Of a DNA stretch of 64,000 nt, positions 16,498 to 26,267 are shown one piece after another. Numbering within the stretch: position 1 is the stretch's first letter; each line of letters begins with the position of its first letter. The position numbers and the translations under genes are program-made. Source of the stretch: Betaproteobacteria bacterium HGW-Betaproteobacteria-12 (lineage in GTDB: Bacteria; Pseudomonadota; Gammaproteobacteria; Burkholderiales; Rhodocyclaceae); the NCBI GenBank assembly GCA_002842345.1, contig PHCU01000001.1, positions 20,906-84,905 of the forward strand. The letters are read 5' to 3'. The notes under the pieces are model-generated. The model saw nothing but the letters and a program-made list of their open reading frames with translations. It searched no databases and had not been told where the DNA came from.

Positions 16498-17949
16498 TCA
16501 GTTTTCCTTGTCCTGGGGCAGTACGGTCGCTTTCCAGAAGTACCGTTTGAAGCCCCGCTGAGAGTCCGCATCCTTGATCCGGAAGACCATGCGCAACGGC
16601 ACGCCGACCGCCAGTTCGTCCGGTTCGCAATCGGTGAATTCCATCATTACCCGCGCCCCGCTGGCGAATTCGACATGGCCGAAAAGGAAGGGCGGACAGG
16701 GTTTGTACGACAGCCAGTCGCAGGTAAAGGAGCGCACCTTGGCCGCTTCGTCGAGCAGCACATGCGACTGCTGCGTATCGACGGCCGTGCATTCCGGGTT
16801 GACGCAGACCCGCGATTTCGGGAACTGCACCGTGCCGCAGGCCGAGCACTTGCCGCCGGCGAAGCGATTGACCATCTCCTCGCCGCGCCAGGCGGCGGAA
16901 AGCGCCGTCTTGTTATCCATTTCGGCGCGCATGCCCCACTCGAGCGCCAGCTGGTTGGTGAAGGAGAGATACTTGAAGTAGTTGCTTTCGACCCGGCCCG
17001 GCGTCAGCCACGGCGCCGGCGTTGCGGCCCGGCCCTGCCCGACCGTTTCCAGGACGATGACGTCGCAGCCGCTGCCGAACTGGACGAGCACGATCTTGCG
17101 CCCGGCCGGCGCGCTTTCCAGTTCGCGGGCCAGCATCAGCAGCGGATGGGCGGCGCCGGTATCGCCACAGGTTTCGAACAGCGTGTCGGCAACCGCCTCC
17201 GGCCGGATGCCGGCCTTCTTCGCCACCACCTGATTGACCTTCATCAGTGCTGCCGGCATCAGGAAGGCGTCGACCTGATCGGCCTGCAGCCCGGCTTCGG
17301 CGAGCGCGCGGCGAATCACCGGCGGCACCAGCTTCAGGAAGCCCTCTTCGCGGACCCAACGCTCTTCCCAGCCGTAATCGCCGTCACGCCCGGAGGCCCG
17401 GAAGTGATCGACAAAATCGATGGTTTCGCTGGCCGAGCCGCGCAGCACGGCAAGCGGCTCCCCGTGACCGACGGCGATGGCTGCCGCGCCATCACCGGCC
17501 AGCAGTTCGCCAGTACTGGCCGGCGTCGGGATGCGGCGCTCGCTGGCGACGATCAGCGACGTCGCCCCGCTATCGCCACGCAGGGCGCGCAGCAGTGCGC
17601 TCGAGCCACAACGCAGGCTGCCAGCGGCATCCATGGACGACAGCTGCGCGTCCAGGCCAAGGGCGGCGGCGAGCACCGAAGCATTGAGCCGGTCGGCGAA
17701 GGGCAGCGTCGTCGAGGCCAGGGTCAGGTTGCCGACGCTGCCGACCGGGAAGCGACCGAGCACGCTGCGCCCGGCCTCGACCGCCATGGTCAGGACATCC
17801 TCGTCCCAGTTGATCATCGACCGCGTGCCCTTGGCATTAGATTTCAGGCCCGGGGCCATCCAGCGGTGGGCCGCCGCAACGGCCGCCCGATCCAGGCGCA
17901 GGCGGGGCAGATAGCCCCCGACGCCAATGATTCCAAATCCTTGTTCCAT
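16498..17949 (-). CDS. HMG-CoA-synthase-like/DUF35 (Zn ribbon-OB) fusion
   Basis: A protein of about 483 aa. Residues 1 to about 340 are a condensing-enzyme fold of the HMG-CoA synthase type: it starts FGIIGVGGYLPRLRLDR and has a likely nucleophile Cys in GSLRCGSSALLRAL. The last 120 residues are a DUF35 module, with a zinc ribbon (CSACG...CVNPEC) and an OB fold (GHVEFASGARVMMEFTDCEP). In archaea these parts are separate proteins that hold a thiolase and HMG-CoA synthase together. Here they are fused and lie one base before a thiolase gene. A catabolic role in cleaving or forming a branched acyl-CoA is likely, but direction and substrate are unknown. Confidence 0.88.
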   Translation of the reverse strand: MEQGFGIIGVGGYLPRLRLDRAAVAAAHRWMAPGLKSNAKGTRSMINWDEDVLTMAVEAGRSVLGRFPVGSVGNLTLASTTLPFADRLNASVLAAALGLDAQLSSMDAAGSLRCGSSALLRALRGDSGATSLIVASERRIPTPASTGELLAGDGAAAIAVGHGEPLAVLRGSASETIDFVDHFRASGRDGDYGWEERWVREEGFLKLVPPVIRRALAEAGLQADQVDAFLMPAALMKVNQVVAKKAGIRPEAVADTLFETCGDTGAAHPLLMLARELESAPAGRKIVLVQFGSGCDVIVLETVGQGRAATPAPWLTPGRVESNYFKYLSFTNQLALEWGMRAEMDNKTALSAAWRGEEMVNRFAGGKCSACGTVQFPKSRVCVNPECTAVDTQQSHVLLDEAAKVRSFTCDWLSYKPCPPFLFGHVEFASGARVMMEFTDCEPDELAVGVPLRMVFRIKDADSQRGFKRYFWKATVLPQDKEN

Positions 17950-17957
17950 ATATGTAG

Positions 17958-19061
17958 TCACTTCCCTAACGAAACGGATGGCCCCGACCAGTACTGCGGA
18001 CTGCACAGCATGTACTGACTGGGGAAAGGCAGGTTGACGCCGAGCTGCCGGGCCGCCTTCAAGGCCCAGCGCGGGTCGTAGAGCATGGCGCGACCGATGG
18101 CCACGCCGTCGACATGGCCGGCGGCGACAGCTGCCTCGGCCATAACCGGGTCATCGAGCAAGCCGACAACCCGGGTAAGCAGACCGGTCTGCGCCCTGAC
18201 TTGAGCGGCAAACTCGACGAGATATCCCGGTGCCGCCGGAATCCTGACCCCTTCGGCAATGGCACCGGCCGAGATGCAGACGAAATCAACGCCGGCGGCT
18301 TTCAGTGCCGCGCAGACAGCCAGCGTGTCGGCGAACTCGAGGCCGCCCTCATGCCAGTCGCGGCAATTTAGACGCACGCCCAGCGGCTTGTTCTCCGGCC
18401 AGGCAGCCCGCACCCGGGCGACGACTTCGAGCGGGAAACGCATCCGCTTGGCCAGCGAGCCGCCGAATTCATCGCTGCGCCGGTTGCTGACCGGCGACAG
18501 GAAGCTGTGCAGCAGATAGCCATGCGCCATGTGCAACTCAACATAGTCGAGGCCGGCGTGCCCCGCCCGCCGGGCGGCACTGGCGAAGGCCGCGGCAATG
18601 CGTTCCATGCCGGCGGTGTCGAGTTCCTGCGGCATTGCGCGGTTCTTGCCGAAAGCGATCGGCGACGGCCCGACGATATCCCAGCCGCCCGCATCACTCG
18701 CCAGACCTTCGCCGCCGCGCCACGGCTCGTGACAGGAAGCCTTGCGGCCGCCGTGATTGAGTTGCAGACCGATCCTGATCGGACTCAGTCGCCGCAGATA
18801 GCCGACCATTACCGCCAAGGCCACCGTCTGCTCGTCGTCATACAGCCCCAGGCAACCGCGGGTGATACGCCCTTCCGGCAGGACTGCCGTCGACTCGATG
18901 GTGATCGCCCCGGCACCGCCGATCGCCAGCGCACCGAGATGCTGCCAGTGCCAATCACCGACCTTGCCGTCCACGCCGCTGTACTGGCACATCGGCGCGA
19001 CGAAGACGCGATTGCTCAAATGCATTGACTTGATCTGCAGGGGAGAAAACAGCGTGCTCAT
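17958..19061 (-). CDS. Old Yellow Enzyme family NADH:flavin oxidoreductase
   Basis: A 367-aa FMN barrel enzyme of the YqjM-like subclass. It contains APMCQYSG, with the redox-tuning Cys of that subclass; ELHMAHGYLLHSFLSP, with the substrate-binding His; and SDEFGGSLAKRMRF. Such enzymes reduce activated C=C bonds of enones or enoyl esters. It is the first gene of a five-gene minus-strand unit (reductase, HMGCS-DUF35, thiolase, CoA-transferase, binding protein), with motif A 61 bp upstream. Reduction of a cyclic enone or dienoyl-CoA in terpene or alicyclic acid breakdown would fit; 2,4-dienoyl-CoA reductase is less likely, because the protein lacks the extra domains of FadH. Confidence 0.9.
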   Translation of the reverse strand: MSTLFSPLQIKSMHLSNRVFVAPMCQYSGVDGKVGDWHWQHLGALAIGGAGAITIESTAVLPEGRITRGCLGLYDDEQTVALAVMVGYLRRLSPIRIGLQLNHGGRKASCHEPWRGGEGLASDAGGWDIVGPSPIAFGKNRAMPQELDTAGMERIAAAFASAARRAGHAGLDYVELHMAHGYLLHSFLSPVSNRRSDEFGGSLAKRMRFPLEVVARVRAAWPENKPLGVRLNCRDWHEGGLEFADTLAVCAALKAAGVDFVCISAGAIAEGVRIPAAPGYLVEFAAQVRAQTGLLTRVVGLLDDPVMAEAAVAAGHVDGVAIGRAMLYDPRWALKAARQLGVNLPFPSQYMLCSPQYWSGPSVSLGK

Positions 19062-19121
19062 GCGAATCCGTTATCGAGGTTTCTCACGTTGATCGGCATC
19101 CCGGACCAATCCGGTTAATTT

Positions 19122-19135
19122 GTATGCTTGCGTAC
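19122..19135. promoter_or_regulatory. Putative operator, motif A between divergent OYE and SDR units
   Basis: GTATGCTTGCGTAC matches GTATGCTAGCATAC at 12 of 14 positions and is nearly self-complementary. It lies in the 241-bp divergent region, 61 bp from the reductase start and 168 bp from the SDR start, so it could serve either or both units. Confidence 0.55.
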
Positions 19136-19251
19136 GATACGTTAACGCCGTAACATAGTCAACGTAATTTACCGCCGCTATCAGGTTGTATCCCTTGATC
19201 TACCTGGATACCGCCAACTGGCACCGGCCAGATGGGGCACATTCGCATTCA

Positions 19252-19265
19252 CCAATTCATATTGG
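19252..19265. repeat. Small palindrome and direct repeat before SDR gene
   Basis: CCAAT-TCAT-ATTGG is a perfect inverted repeat, followed at once by two copies of GGCGCAT spaced 14 bp apart (19264-19284). They end about 20 bp before the SDR start, overlapping the expected leader. They might bind a second regulator, or they might be incidental. Confidence 0.3.
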
Positions 19266-19302
19266 CGCATATCAATAGGCGCATCAACGAGAGGAAGACT
19301 CC

Positions 19303-20232
19303 ATGAGCACACAAGGCAAATCGCAACTTCTCGCCGGCAAGGTCGCCCTGGTGACCGGCGCCGGTCGCGGCGTCGGTCGCGGCATCGCGCTGGAACTGGC
19401 AGCCGCCGGTGCCCGGGTCGTCGTCAACGACGTCGGCACCTCGCCGACTGGCGAAGGCAGCGATCTCTCGCCGGCCAATGAGGTGGTCGCCGAAATCCGG
19501 CGCAATGGCGGCGAGGCGGTGGCCGACTCGAACTCGGTCGCCGACTGGGATCAGGCCCATGCGATGGTGCAGAAGGCGATCGATGCCTTCGGCCGCATCG
19601 ATATCGTCATCAACAACGCCGGCATCCTGCGCGACACGATCTTCCATCGCATGACCAAGGAAGACTTCGACTCCGTCATCAACGTCAATCTGGCCGGCGT
19701 CTTCTATGTCAGCCGGGCCGCGGCACCGCACTTCAAGGCCCAGAACAGCGGCTGCTTCGTGCATATCACCTCGAGTTCGGGACTGGTCGGCAATTTCGGG
19801 CAGGCCAACTACTGCGCCGCCAAGCTCGGCGTCGTCGCCTTGTCCAAGGCCATCGCCATGGACATGCAGCGCTTCAACATCCGATCCAACGCCGTCGCTC
19901 CCTGGGCCTGGACCCGCATGGTGAGCACCATCCCGGCCGAGACCGAGGCCGAGAAAAAGCGTGTCGAAGGCCTGCAGAAACTGGTCCCGGAAAAAATCGC
20001 CCCGTTCATCGCCGCCCTCGCCAGCGACCAGGCCGCCGAGGTCAACGGCCAGGTATTCGGCGTGCGCAATAACGAGATCTACCTGTTCTCGCAGTCCCGC
20101 CCGATCCGCACCGCCCACACCGCCGATGGCTGGACGCCGGAAACGGTCATCGAACGGGTCTTCCCGATGTTCAAGAACGATTTCTATCCCCTGCATCGCT
20201 CCGGCGATGTGTTCACCTGGGATCCGGTATAA
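19303..20232 (+). CDS. SDR-family 3-hydroxyacyl-CoA dehydrogenase-like
   Basis: A 309-aa short-chain dehydrogenase of the peroxisomal multifunctional enzyme (HSD17B4) type. It has a TGAGRGVGRG nucleotide-binding loop, VNDVG with an inserted loop (TSPTGEGSDLSPA) typical of that group, the NNAG motif, catalytic Ser in HITSSSGL, and YCAAK. The C-terminal 60 residues extend past the core SDR fold. A GAGAGGAAG ribosome site precedes the ATG. It probably oxidises a 3-hydroxyacyl-CoA to the 3-keto form for the thiolases nearby. It heads a plus-strand unit with the phosphatase, molybdopterin and FadL genes. Confidence 0.9.
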   Translation: MSTQGKSQLLAGKVALVTGAGRGVGRGIALELAAAGARVVVNDVGTSPTGEGSDLSPANEVVAEIRRNGGEAVADSNSVADWDQAHAMVQKAIDAFGRIDIVINNAGILRDTIFHRMTKEDFDSVINVNLAGVFYVSRAAAPHFKAQNSGCFVHITSSSGLVGNFGQANYCAAKLGVVALSKAIAMDMQRFNIRSNAVAPWAWTRMVSTIPAETEAEKKRVEGLQKLVPEKIAPFIAALASDQAAEVNGQVFGVRNNEIYLFSQSRPIRTAHTADGWTPETVIERVFPMFKNDFYPLHRSGDVFTWDPV

Positions 20233-20249
20233 GTCCGGAGGCCGATCCC

Positions 20250-21038
20250 ATGTCCGCCACCACGCCGCTGCTGCAGGGTGCGCCGAACTTTCGCGACTTT
20301 GGCGGCTACCGGGGAAGCGACGGCCGCCTAGTGCGTGGCGGCCGCCTGTTTCGTTCCGAGGCCCTGGCCCGGTTGACCGATGCCGACCTGCAGCAGCTGG
20401 CCGGCCTGGATATCCGCTTGCTCTACGACCTGCGCGCCGCCGACGAGCGGACACGCGACCCGAATCGCTGGCCAGCCTCCCTGATCACCGAGGCCGTGGC
20501 TGGCCTCGAGTCGGATGAACTGGCGGCGGTGCGCTTCTCCGGCTGGCGCCAACGCCTCGGCGACCCGAGCTTCGATGCCGCCGCCGCCCGCCAGTGGATC
20601 CTGCATGCCTATGGCGAAATGCCGGCGCTGTTTGCCGGCCTCATCGCCACGCTGTTGCTCCGCCTCGGCGCGCCTGCCGCCCCGGCCACCCTGATCCATT
20701 GCACGGCTGGCAAGGATCGCACGGGTTTTGTCTGCGCCCTGCTGCTGGCTGCCCTCGGCGTCCATCGCGACGACATCTTCGCCAACTACCTGCTGACGCG
20801 CCAGCGCCGTCCACCGGAGGACTTGCTGAAGGTGTTGCTCGGTGACGAGCTGGCTCACCAATCAGCCGCGACCCGCGCCGCCCTGATGGTCATGGCCGAC
20901 GTCCGTGAAGACTATCTGGGCACGGCGCTGTCACGTATCGATGGGGATTTCGGCGGCATCGAACGCTACCTCGCCAAGGCCTGCCAGCTGGACGACCAAC
21001 GGCGCGACCAACTTTTCGCCGCCCTGCTTGCCGGCTGA
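20250..21038 (+). CDS. Tyrosine/serine phosphatase (DSP-like)
   Basis: A 262-aa protein of the bacterial tyrosine phosphatase family (Y_phosphatase3). It starts NFRDFGGYRGSDGRLVRGGRLFRS and has the catalytic P-loop IHCTAGKDRTGF (C-x5-R, about residues 150-160). The gene starts 17 bp after the SDR stop, so it is part of the same operon. Its substrate is unknown. Phosphatases of this family are often found beside fatty-acid and terpenoid degradation genes, and may act on phosphorylated lipids or proteins rather than on a pathway intermediate. Confidence 0.88.
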   Translation: MSATTPLLQGAPNFRDFGGYRGSDGRLVRGGRLFRSEALARLTDADLQQLAGLDIRLLYDLRAADERTRDPNRWPASLITEAVAGLESDELAAVRFSGWRQRLGDPSFDAAAARQWILHAYGEMPALFAGLIATLLLRLGAPAAPATLIHCTAGKDRTGFVCALLLAALGVHRDDIFANYLLTRQRRPPEDLLKVLLGDELAHQSAATRAALMVMADVREDYLGTALSRIDGDFGGIERYLAKACQLDDQRRDQLFAALLAG

Positions 21039-21084
21039 GCCGACGACGGCGCCACAACCTGCATCCCGACACGGAGAAGCAACG

Positions 21085-21795
21085 ATGAATGGCAAGAAAA
21101 AACCGCTGCCCCCGGGGCAGTTCGTCTATCCCAGCTTCGAGCGCTTCGGGCTGGGCTTGTTCGCCAAGCGCTTCCCGAACCAAACGGAGCGCATCGAGCT
21201 GAGCATCGGCGGCGATGTCGAGTCGACGCTGACCGTCGCCGGTGAGCTGAGCAGCTTGCCGCGCGTCGAGCAGGTTTCCGACTTCCACTGCGTCACGACC
21301 TGGTCCTGCCTGGATGTCCGCTGGAGCGGCGTACGCTTCTCGGATTTCTACGAGCAGATCGTCGCGCCGCGCGTCAAGCCGCGGGATGACGCGACCTTCG
21401 TCGTCTTTCGCGGCCAGGACGGCTACGCCTGCAGCATGCAGCTGGCCGACCTGCTGGCGCCGGACGTGTTGCTTGCCGACACCGTCGACGGCCACGACCT
21501 GGGCATCGAGCACGGCGCCCCGTTGCGTCTGGTCGCCCCGGCCCACTATGGCTACAAGAACGTCAAGCACATCGCCGCGATCGAGTTCTGGCGCGACCGC
21601 CGCGCCTACCGCTTCCCTTTTCCCTATCCGCAACTGATGGATCATCCGCGCGGCCGGGTGGCCTTCGAGGAACGCGCCCGCTATCTGCCGATATGGCTGG
21701 TCCGCCTGGTTTATCGCGCGCTGATGCCGGGCGCCCGCAGCAAGATGCGCAAGGCCCTGCTGGCCTATCGCAGCCGAGGCGGCAGCCGGGCCTGA
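21085..21795 (+). CDS. Sulfite-oxidase-like molybdopterin protein
   Basis: A protein of about 236 aa that matches the molybdopterin domain of the sulfite oxidase/YedY (MsrP) family. The likely Mo-ligating Cys is in FHCVTTWSCLDVRWSG, and LVAPAHYGYKNVKHI is the conserved block near the C-terminus. The ORF in the track starts far upstream inside the phosphatase gene; ATG 21085 (MNGKKKPLPPGQFVYP) gives the expected length. There is no signal peptide and no heme or dimerisation domain. It follows the phosphatase by 46 bp. The reaction is unknown; an orphan molybdoenzyme in an acyl-CoA operon is unusual. Confidence 0.85.
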   Translation: MNGKKKPLPPGQFVYPSFERFGLGLFAKRFPNQTERIELSIGGDVESTLTVAGELSSLPRVEQVSDFHCVTTWSCLDVRWSGVRFSDFYEQIVAPRVKPRDDATFVVFRGQDGYACSMQLADLLAPDVLLADTVDGHDLGIEHGAPLRLVAPAHYGYKNVKHIAAIEFWRDRRAYRFPFPYPQLMDHPRGRVAFEERARYLPIWLVRLVYRALMPGARSKMRKALLAYRSRGGSRA

Positions 21796-21841
21796 GCCGG
21801 CCGTTCGCGCCACTCCCTTCTCTGAAAAACAAAGGCACATC

Positions 21842-23092
21842 ATGCGCACTGCCGCACTGACCAAGGCAATCCTGCTCCCGGCAATCCTCGCCCCGGGGCT
21901 GGCGCTGGCCACCAACGGCTACTTCTCCCATGGCTTTGGCGTCAAATCGCAGGGCATGGCCGGAGCCGGCATCGCCCTCCCCCAGGACGGGCTTGCGGCG
22001 GCGATCAATCCGGCGGGAACGGCTTTCGTCGGTAACCGGGTCGACTTGGGGATGGTTCTGGTTCGGCCGCAACGCAGCGCTGAAATCAGCGGCAATCTGG
22101 CCGGCATGAACGGCGACTACGCCGGCAACGACACGCGGAATTTCCTGGTTCCGGAGATCGGCTACGTCGAACAACTGAGCCCACGGCTGGCCGCCGGGGT
22201 CGCCGTCTATGGCAATGGCGGCCTCAACACCGATTATGGGAACAATCCGTTCCGCGCCCTCGGGGCGACCGGCGCCGCCGGCGTCAATCTCGAACAACTG
22301 TTCATTTCGCCCTCGCTGGCCTGGAAGCTGGCCGACGAGCACGCCGTCGGTCTGGCGCTCAATATCGCCTACCAGCGCTTCGAGGTGGAGGGCATCGCCC
22401 CCTTTGCCGCCGCCTCGTCCTCACCGGGCAACTTCACCAATCGCGGGGTCGATAGCGCCCTCGGCTGGGGCATCCGCCTCGGCTATACCGGCAAACTGAG
22501 CGACGACCTGACCCTGGGCCTGACCTGGGCCTCGAAGACGCGTAGTGGTGAACTGGACAAATACAAGGGCCTGTTCGCCGAACACGGCGGCTTCGATATC
22601 CCGGCCAATTACGGCCTCGGCCTGTCCTGGGCGGCGACCCCGGCGCTGACGCTGGTTGCCGACGTCAAGCGCATCGAATACGGCGACGTCAAGGCGCTCG
22701 CCAACCCGATCGGCAACCTGTTCGCCGGCCATGCCTTCGGCAGCGCGAACGGCCCGGGGATGGGGTGGCGGGACATTACGGCGGTCAAGCTGGGCATCCA
22801 GTATCGGCTCGCCGAGTGGACTCTGCGTGCCGGCTACAGCCACTCCTCGCAGCCGGTTCCGTCCGACCAAACCTTGCTCAACATCCTGACGCCCAGCGTC
22901 GTCAAGGACCATGTCAGCGTGGGCGCCACCTGGCAGTCGAGCCGGAGCGGCGAGTTGAGTCTGGCCTACACCTATGCCCTGAAGAACACCGTGCACGGCC
23001 GCAATTCCATTCCCGGCGCCTTCGGCGGCGGCGAGGCCGATCTCACCCTGAAAGGCGACATCATCGGCATCGCCTACGGCTGGAAGTTCTGA
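21842..23092 (+). CDS. FadL/TodX-family outer-membrane transporter
   Basis: A 416-aa outer-membrane protein of the OmpP1/FadL/TodX family. It has a signal peptide ending LAPGLALA, then [36 protein letters not shown]. This N-terminal hatch segment, with its conserved NPA, plugs the barrel in FadL. It ends in an aromatic C-terminal residue (YGWKF), as barrel proteins do. It lets long-chain fatty acids or hydrophobic aromatics and terpenes cross the outer membrane. It is the last gene of the SDR-phosphatase-Mo unit, 46 bp after the molybdopterin gene. Confidence 0.93.
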   Translation: MRTAALTKAILLPAILAPGLALATNGYFSHGFGVKSQGMAGAGIALPQDGLAAAINPAGTAFVGNRVDLGMVLVRPQRSAEISGNLAGMNGDYAGNDTRNFLVPEIGYVEQLSPRLAAGVAVYGNGGLNTDYGNNPFRALGATGAAGVNLEQLFISPSLAWKLADEHAVGLALNIAYQRFEVEGIAPFAAASSSPGNFTNRGVDSALGWGIRLGYTGKLSDDLTLGLTWASKTRSGELDKYKGLFAEHGGFDIPANYGLGLSWAATPALTLVADVKRIEYGDVKALANPIGNLFAGHAFGSANGPGMGWRDITAVKLGIQYRLAEWTLRAGYSHSSQPVPSDQTLLNILTPSVVKDHVSVGATWQSSRSGELSLAYTYALKNTVHGRNSIPGAFGGGEADLTLKGDIIGIAYGWKF

Positions 23093-23095
23093 CTA

Positions 23096-23112
23096 CCGGC
23101 CTCCGGGGCCGG
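23096..23112. terminator. Small hairpin between convergent fadL-like and etfA
   Basis: A perfect 6-bp GC stem (CCGGCC, 5-base loop, GGCCGG) begins right after the FadL stop codon, in the 54-bp gap between convergent genes. No T-run follows. It could end transcription from the plus side but is a weak candidate. Confidence 0.4.
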
Positions 23113-23146
23113 CCGCAGCCCGCCCCGGAACCAGACAAACACCTCT

Positions 23147-24079
23147 TCAACCCAAGGTGTTCAGCAACTCCGGAACCGCCTCGAACAGATCGGCGACCAG
23201 GCCATAGTCGGCGACCTGGAAGATCGGGGCGTCCGGATCCTTGTTGATGGCGACGATGACCTTCGACTCCTTCATGCCGGCCAGGTGCTGGATCGCCCCC
23301 GAGATACCAACCGCGATGTACAACTGCGGCGCGACGATCTTGCCGGTCTGGCCGACCTGGTAATCGTTCGGCACGAAGCCGGCATCGACGGCGGCACGGG
23401 ATGCGCCCATGGCGGCACCGAGCTTGTCGGCGAGCGGGTCGAGCACCCGGTGATAGTTCTCGCCACTGCCCAGGCCGCGACCACCGGAAACGATGACCTT
23501 GGCCGCCCCCAGTTCCGGGCGGGCGCTCTTGGTCAGCTCGCGGCCGACAAAGGCTGACTTGCCGCTGGCCGCCGCGGCCTCGATGGTCAGCACCGGCGCA
23601 TTGCCGGTGCAGCCGACCGCATCGAAGCCGGTCGTGCGAATGCTGATCACCTTGATCGGGTCCGCCGACTTGACGGTGGCCAGGGCATTGCCGGCGTAGA
23701 TCGGACGGACGAAGGTATCGGGCGCCTCGACGGCGACGATCTCGGAGATCTGGGCGACATCGAGCAGCGCCGCGACGCGCGGCAGAAAGTTCTTGCCGAA
23801 GGTCGTCGCCGGAGCAAGGATGTGACTGTAGTCACCGGCAATCGAGACGACCAGGGCGGCAACATCCTCCGCCAGTTGTTCCTTGAGGTGCTCGGCGTCG
23901 GCATGGCGGACGGCAGTGACGCCGTCGATGCGGGCGGCCGCTTCGGCAACGCTGCGGCAGGCGCTGCCGGCGACGAGGACATGAATCTCGCCCCCCACCT
24001 TGCTGGCGGCAGCGACGGTGTTGAGCGTGGCGCTCTTGAGCGCGGTGTTGTCGTGTTCGGCGATGACAAGCAGGGTCAT
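23147..24079 (-). CDS. etfA: Electron transfer flavoprotein alpha subunit
   Basis: A protein of about 310 aa. The C-terminal FAD domain is diagnostic: [71 protein letters not shown], followed by [20 protein letters not shown]. With EtfB it takes electrons from acyl-CoA dehydrogenases and delivers them to ETF:ubiquinone oxidoreductase, which is not in this window. The start is [11 protein letters not shown] at 24079 rather than the ORF start six codons earlier. It lies 14 bp after etfB and closes the thiolase-etfB-etfA unit, so this ETF pair is probably dedicated to the dehydrogenases encoded around it. Confidence 0.95.
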   Translation of the reverse strand: MTLLVIAEHDNTALKSATLNTVAAASKVGGEIHVLVAGSACRSVAEAAARIDGVTAVRHADAEHLKEQLAEDVAALVVSIAGDYSHILAPATTFGKNFLPRVAALLDVAQISEIVAVEAPDTFVRPIYAGNALATVKSADPIKVISIRTTGFDAVGCTGNAPVLTIEAAAASGKSAFVGRELTKSARPELGAAKVIVSGGRGLGSGENYHRVLDPLADKLGAAMGASRAAVDAGFVPNDYQVGQTGKIVAPQLYIAVGISGAIQHLAGMKESKVIVAINKDPDAPIFQVADYGLVADLFEAVPELLNTLG

Positions 24080-24093
24080 GGCGTAATGCTCCT

Positions 24094-24843
24094 TCAAATG
24101 ACTTTGGCTTCGTTCTTGAGCTTGGCGACCAGTTGCTGCACGTCGGCCACCATCACCCCGGCCTTGCGCGTCGCCGGTTCGACGACCCGCAGGGTGGTCA
24201 GGCGCGGCGTCACATCGACGGCCAGATCGGCCGGCTTGAGCGTATCGAGCGGCTTCTTCTTGGCTTTCATGATGTTCGGCAAGGTCGCGTAGCGCGGCTC
24301 GTTCAGGCGCAGGTCGGTGGTCACCACGGCCGGCAGCGCCAGCGACAGGGTTTCCAGGCCGCCATCGATTTCGCGCGTGACGTTGACGCGATCACCGGCG
24401 ACAGCCACCTTCGAGGCGAAAGTCGCCTGCCCCCAGCCGGCCAGCGCGGCCAGCATCTGGCCGGTCTGGTTGGCGTCGTCGTCGATCGCCTGCTTGCCGC
24501 AGATGACCAGCTGCGGCGCTTCCTTGTCACAGATCGCCTTGAGCAGCTTGGCAACGGCCAGCGGCTGCAACTCGACATCCGTCTCGACCAGGATGGCGCG
24601 GTCGGCACCGATGGCCAGCGCCGCACGCAGGGTTTCCTGGCAGGCGGCAACGCCGCAGGAGACGGCGATGACCTCGGTGGCGACACCGGCTTCCTTGAGG
24701 CGAACTGCTTCCTCGACCGCGATTTCGTCGAAGGGATTCATCGACATCTTGACGTTGGCGAGGTCCACGCCGGAACCATCCGCCTTGACGCGTGCCTTGA
24801 CGTTGTAGTCGATGACACGCTTGACCGGTACGACGATTTTCAT
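24094..24843 (-). CDS. etfB: Electron transfer flavoprotein beta subunit
   Basis: A 249-aa protein starting [20 protein letters not shown], the standard EtfB opening, with [16 protein letters not shown], the AMP-binding block [24 protein letters not shown], and a C-terminal [16 protein letters not shown]. The track ORF of 509 aa reads through upstream thiolase sequence in another frame. The true start is ATG 24843 behind a GGAG site. It partners EtfA and shares a transcript with the thiolase 53 bp upstream. Confidence 0.95.
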   Translation of the reverse strand: MKIVVPVKRVIDYNVKARVKADGSGVDLANVKMSMNPFDEIAVEEAVRLKEAGVATEVIAVSCGVAACQETLRAALAIGADRAILVETDVELQPLAVAKLLKAICDKEAPQLVICGKQAIDDDANQTGQMLAALAGWGQATFASKVAVAGDRVNVTREIDGGLETLSLALPAVVTTDLRLNEPRYATLPNIMKAKKKPLDTLKPADLAVDVTPRLTTLRVVEPATRKAGVMVADVQQLVAKLKNEAKVI

Positions 24844-24896
24844 TGCTCTTGCTCCATCATCTGGGTTGCCTGATTGGCGAAACGGCCTGCTGCGGC

Positions 24897-26081
24897 CTAG
24901 ACGCGCTCGAAAATGGCGGCGATGCCCTGACCGCCCCCGATACACATGGTGACCAGCGCGTAGCGGCCGCCGGTCCGATGCAGTTCGTAGATCGCCTTGG
25001 TCGTGATGATCGCGCCGGTGGCGCCGACCGGATGACCGAGGGAAATCCCCGAACCATTGGGATTGACCTTGGCCGGATCGAAACCGAGCTCCTGGGCGAC
25101 GGCACAGGCCTGGGCGGCAAAGGCTTCGTTCGACTCGATGACGTCGATGTCCTGGATCCGCAGGCCGGTCCGCTCCAGCACCCGGCGACAGGCGGGAATC
25201 GGGCCGATGCCCATGTATTCCGGTTCGACCCCGGCGTGAGCGTAGTCGACCAGGCGGGCCATCGGCTTCAGGCCGTGCCGCTGTACGGCGCCGGCGCCGG
25301 CGAGGACAACTGCGGCCGCCCCGTCGTTGAGGCCCGAGGCGTTGCCCGCTGTCACCACGCCGTCCTTCTTGAACACTGCCTTCATCTTGGCCAGCTGCTC
25401 GAGCGTGACATCGGCGCGCACATGCTCGTCGACAGCAAACTGGATCGTTCCCTTGCGCGACGGCACTTCGACCGGAACGATCTGCTCGGCGAAGCGCCCC
25501 TCGGCGATGGCCCGGGCCGCACGCTGCTGGCTTTCCAGCGCCAGGGCGTCCTGCATTTCGCGCGTGATGCCGTAGCGCGCCGCAACATTCTCGGCAGTAA
25601 TGCCCATGTGGATCTTCTGCCACGGGTCATGCAGGATCCCGTTCATGTAATCGACGACGGCGGTATCACCCATGCGTGCGCCCCAGCGGGCGGCGGGCAT
25701 GATGTACGGCCCGCGGCTCATCGACTCGGCACCGCCGCCAATGGCAATATCGGCATCACCGAGCATGATGGTCTGGGCCGCCGAAATAATCGCCTGCAAA
25801 CCCGAACCACACAGGCGATTGACGTTGAATGCCGGAACCTCCTTGGGAACGCCGGCATCCATCGCCGCGACCCGACTCAGGTAGGCATCGCGCGGCTCGG
25901 TCGGGATGACGTTACCCATGACGACATGCCCGATCAGCTCCGGCGCGACGCGGCTACGCTCAAGCGCAGCCTTGACCGCGATGGTCGCCAGCTGGGTCAT
26001 CAGGGTGTCCTTCAGGGTGCCACCATAAGTACCAATGGCCGTGCGCGCGGCACCGACAACAAAAATCTCGTTCGCAGTCAT
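24897..26081 (-). CDS. Acetyl-CoA acyltransferase (thiolase II)
   Basis: A 394-aa classical thiolase with all active-site blocks. [11 protein letters not shown] carries the nucleophilic Cys, and [11 protein letters not shown] is the family signature. [17 protein letters not shown] and the C-terminal CIGGGQG carry the catalytic His and Cys. It cleaves 3-ketoacyl-CoA to acetyl-CoA plus a shortened acyl-CoA. It is the first gene of a unit with etfB and etfA, and motif A lies 27 bp upstream of its start. A GAGGA site precedes the ATG. Confidence 0.95.
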   Translation of the reverse strand: MTANEIFVVGAARTAIGTYGGTLKDTLMTQLATIAVKAALERSRVAPELIGHVVMGNVIPTEPRDAYLSRVAAMDAGVPKEVPAFNVNRLCGSGLQAIISAAQTIMLGDADIAIGGGAESMSRGPYIMPAARWGARMGDTAVVDYMNGILHDPWQKIHMGITAENVAARYGITREMQDALALESQQRAARAIAEGRFAEQIVPVEVPSRKGTIQFAVDEHVRADVTLEQLAKMKAVFKKDGVVTAGNASGLNDGAAAVVLAGAGAVQRHGLKPMARLVDYAHAGVEPEYMGIGPIPACRRVLERTGLRIQDIDVIESNEAFAAQACAVAQELGFDPAKVNPNGSGISLGHPVGATGAIITTKAIYELHRTGGRYALVTMCIGGGQGIAAIFERV

Positions 26082-26107
26082 TGCAGGTCCTCATCGAAAA
26101 TGTGATG

Positions 26108-26121
26108 GTACGATACCATAC
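26108..26121. promoter_or_regulatory. Putative operator, motif A between thiolase and APH-like units
   Basis: GTACGATACCATAC matches GTATGCTAGCATAC at 11 of 14 positions. It is 27 bp from the thiolase start and 179 bp from the divergent kinase-like gene. A second TACGATA follows, giving a direct repeat at 10-bp spacing. Confidence 0.45.
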
Positions 26122-26267
26122 GATATTGCAAAGCAAAAGCATTGGTGGAAAATCGGCCCAGCCTTGCAACCGCTATAAATCGCCAAGTAAAGAAACAGAG
26201 CAGCCTGGCGACGCTCAGAACATCTGCGCCAATGCATGAATATTTTACGCTTCAATACTATATACTC

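Noticed and set aside
16261-18018. 585-aa plus-strand ORF
   Set aside because: It is opposite the thiolase and HMGCS-DUF35 genes; its composition is typical of an antisense frame.
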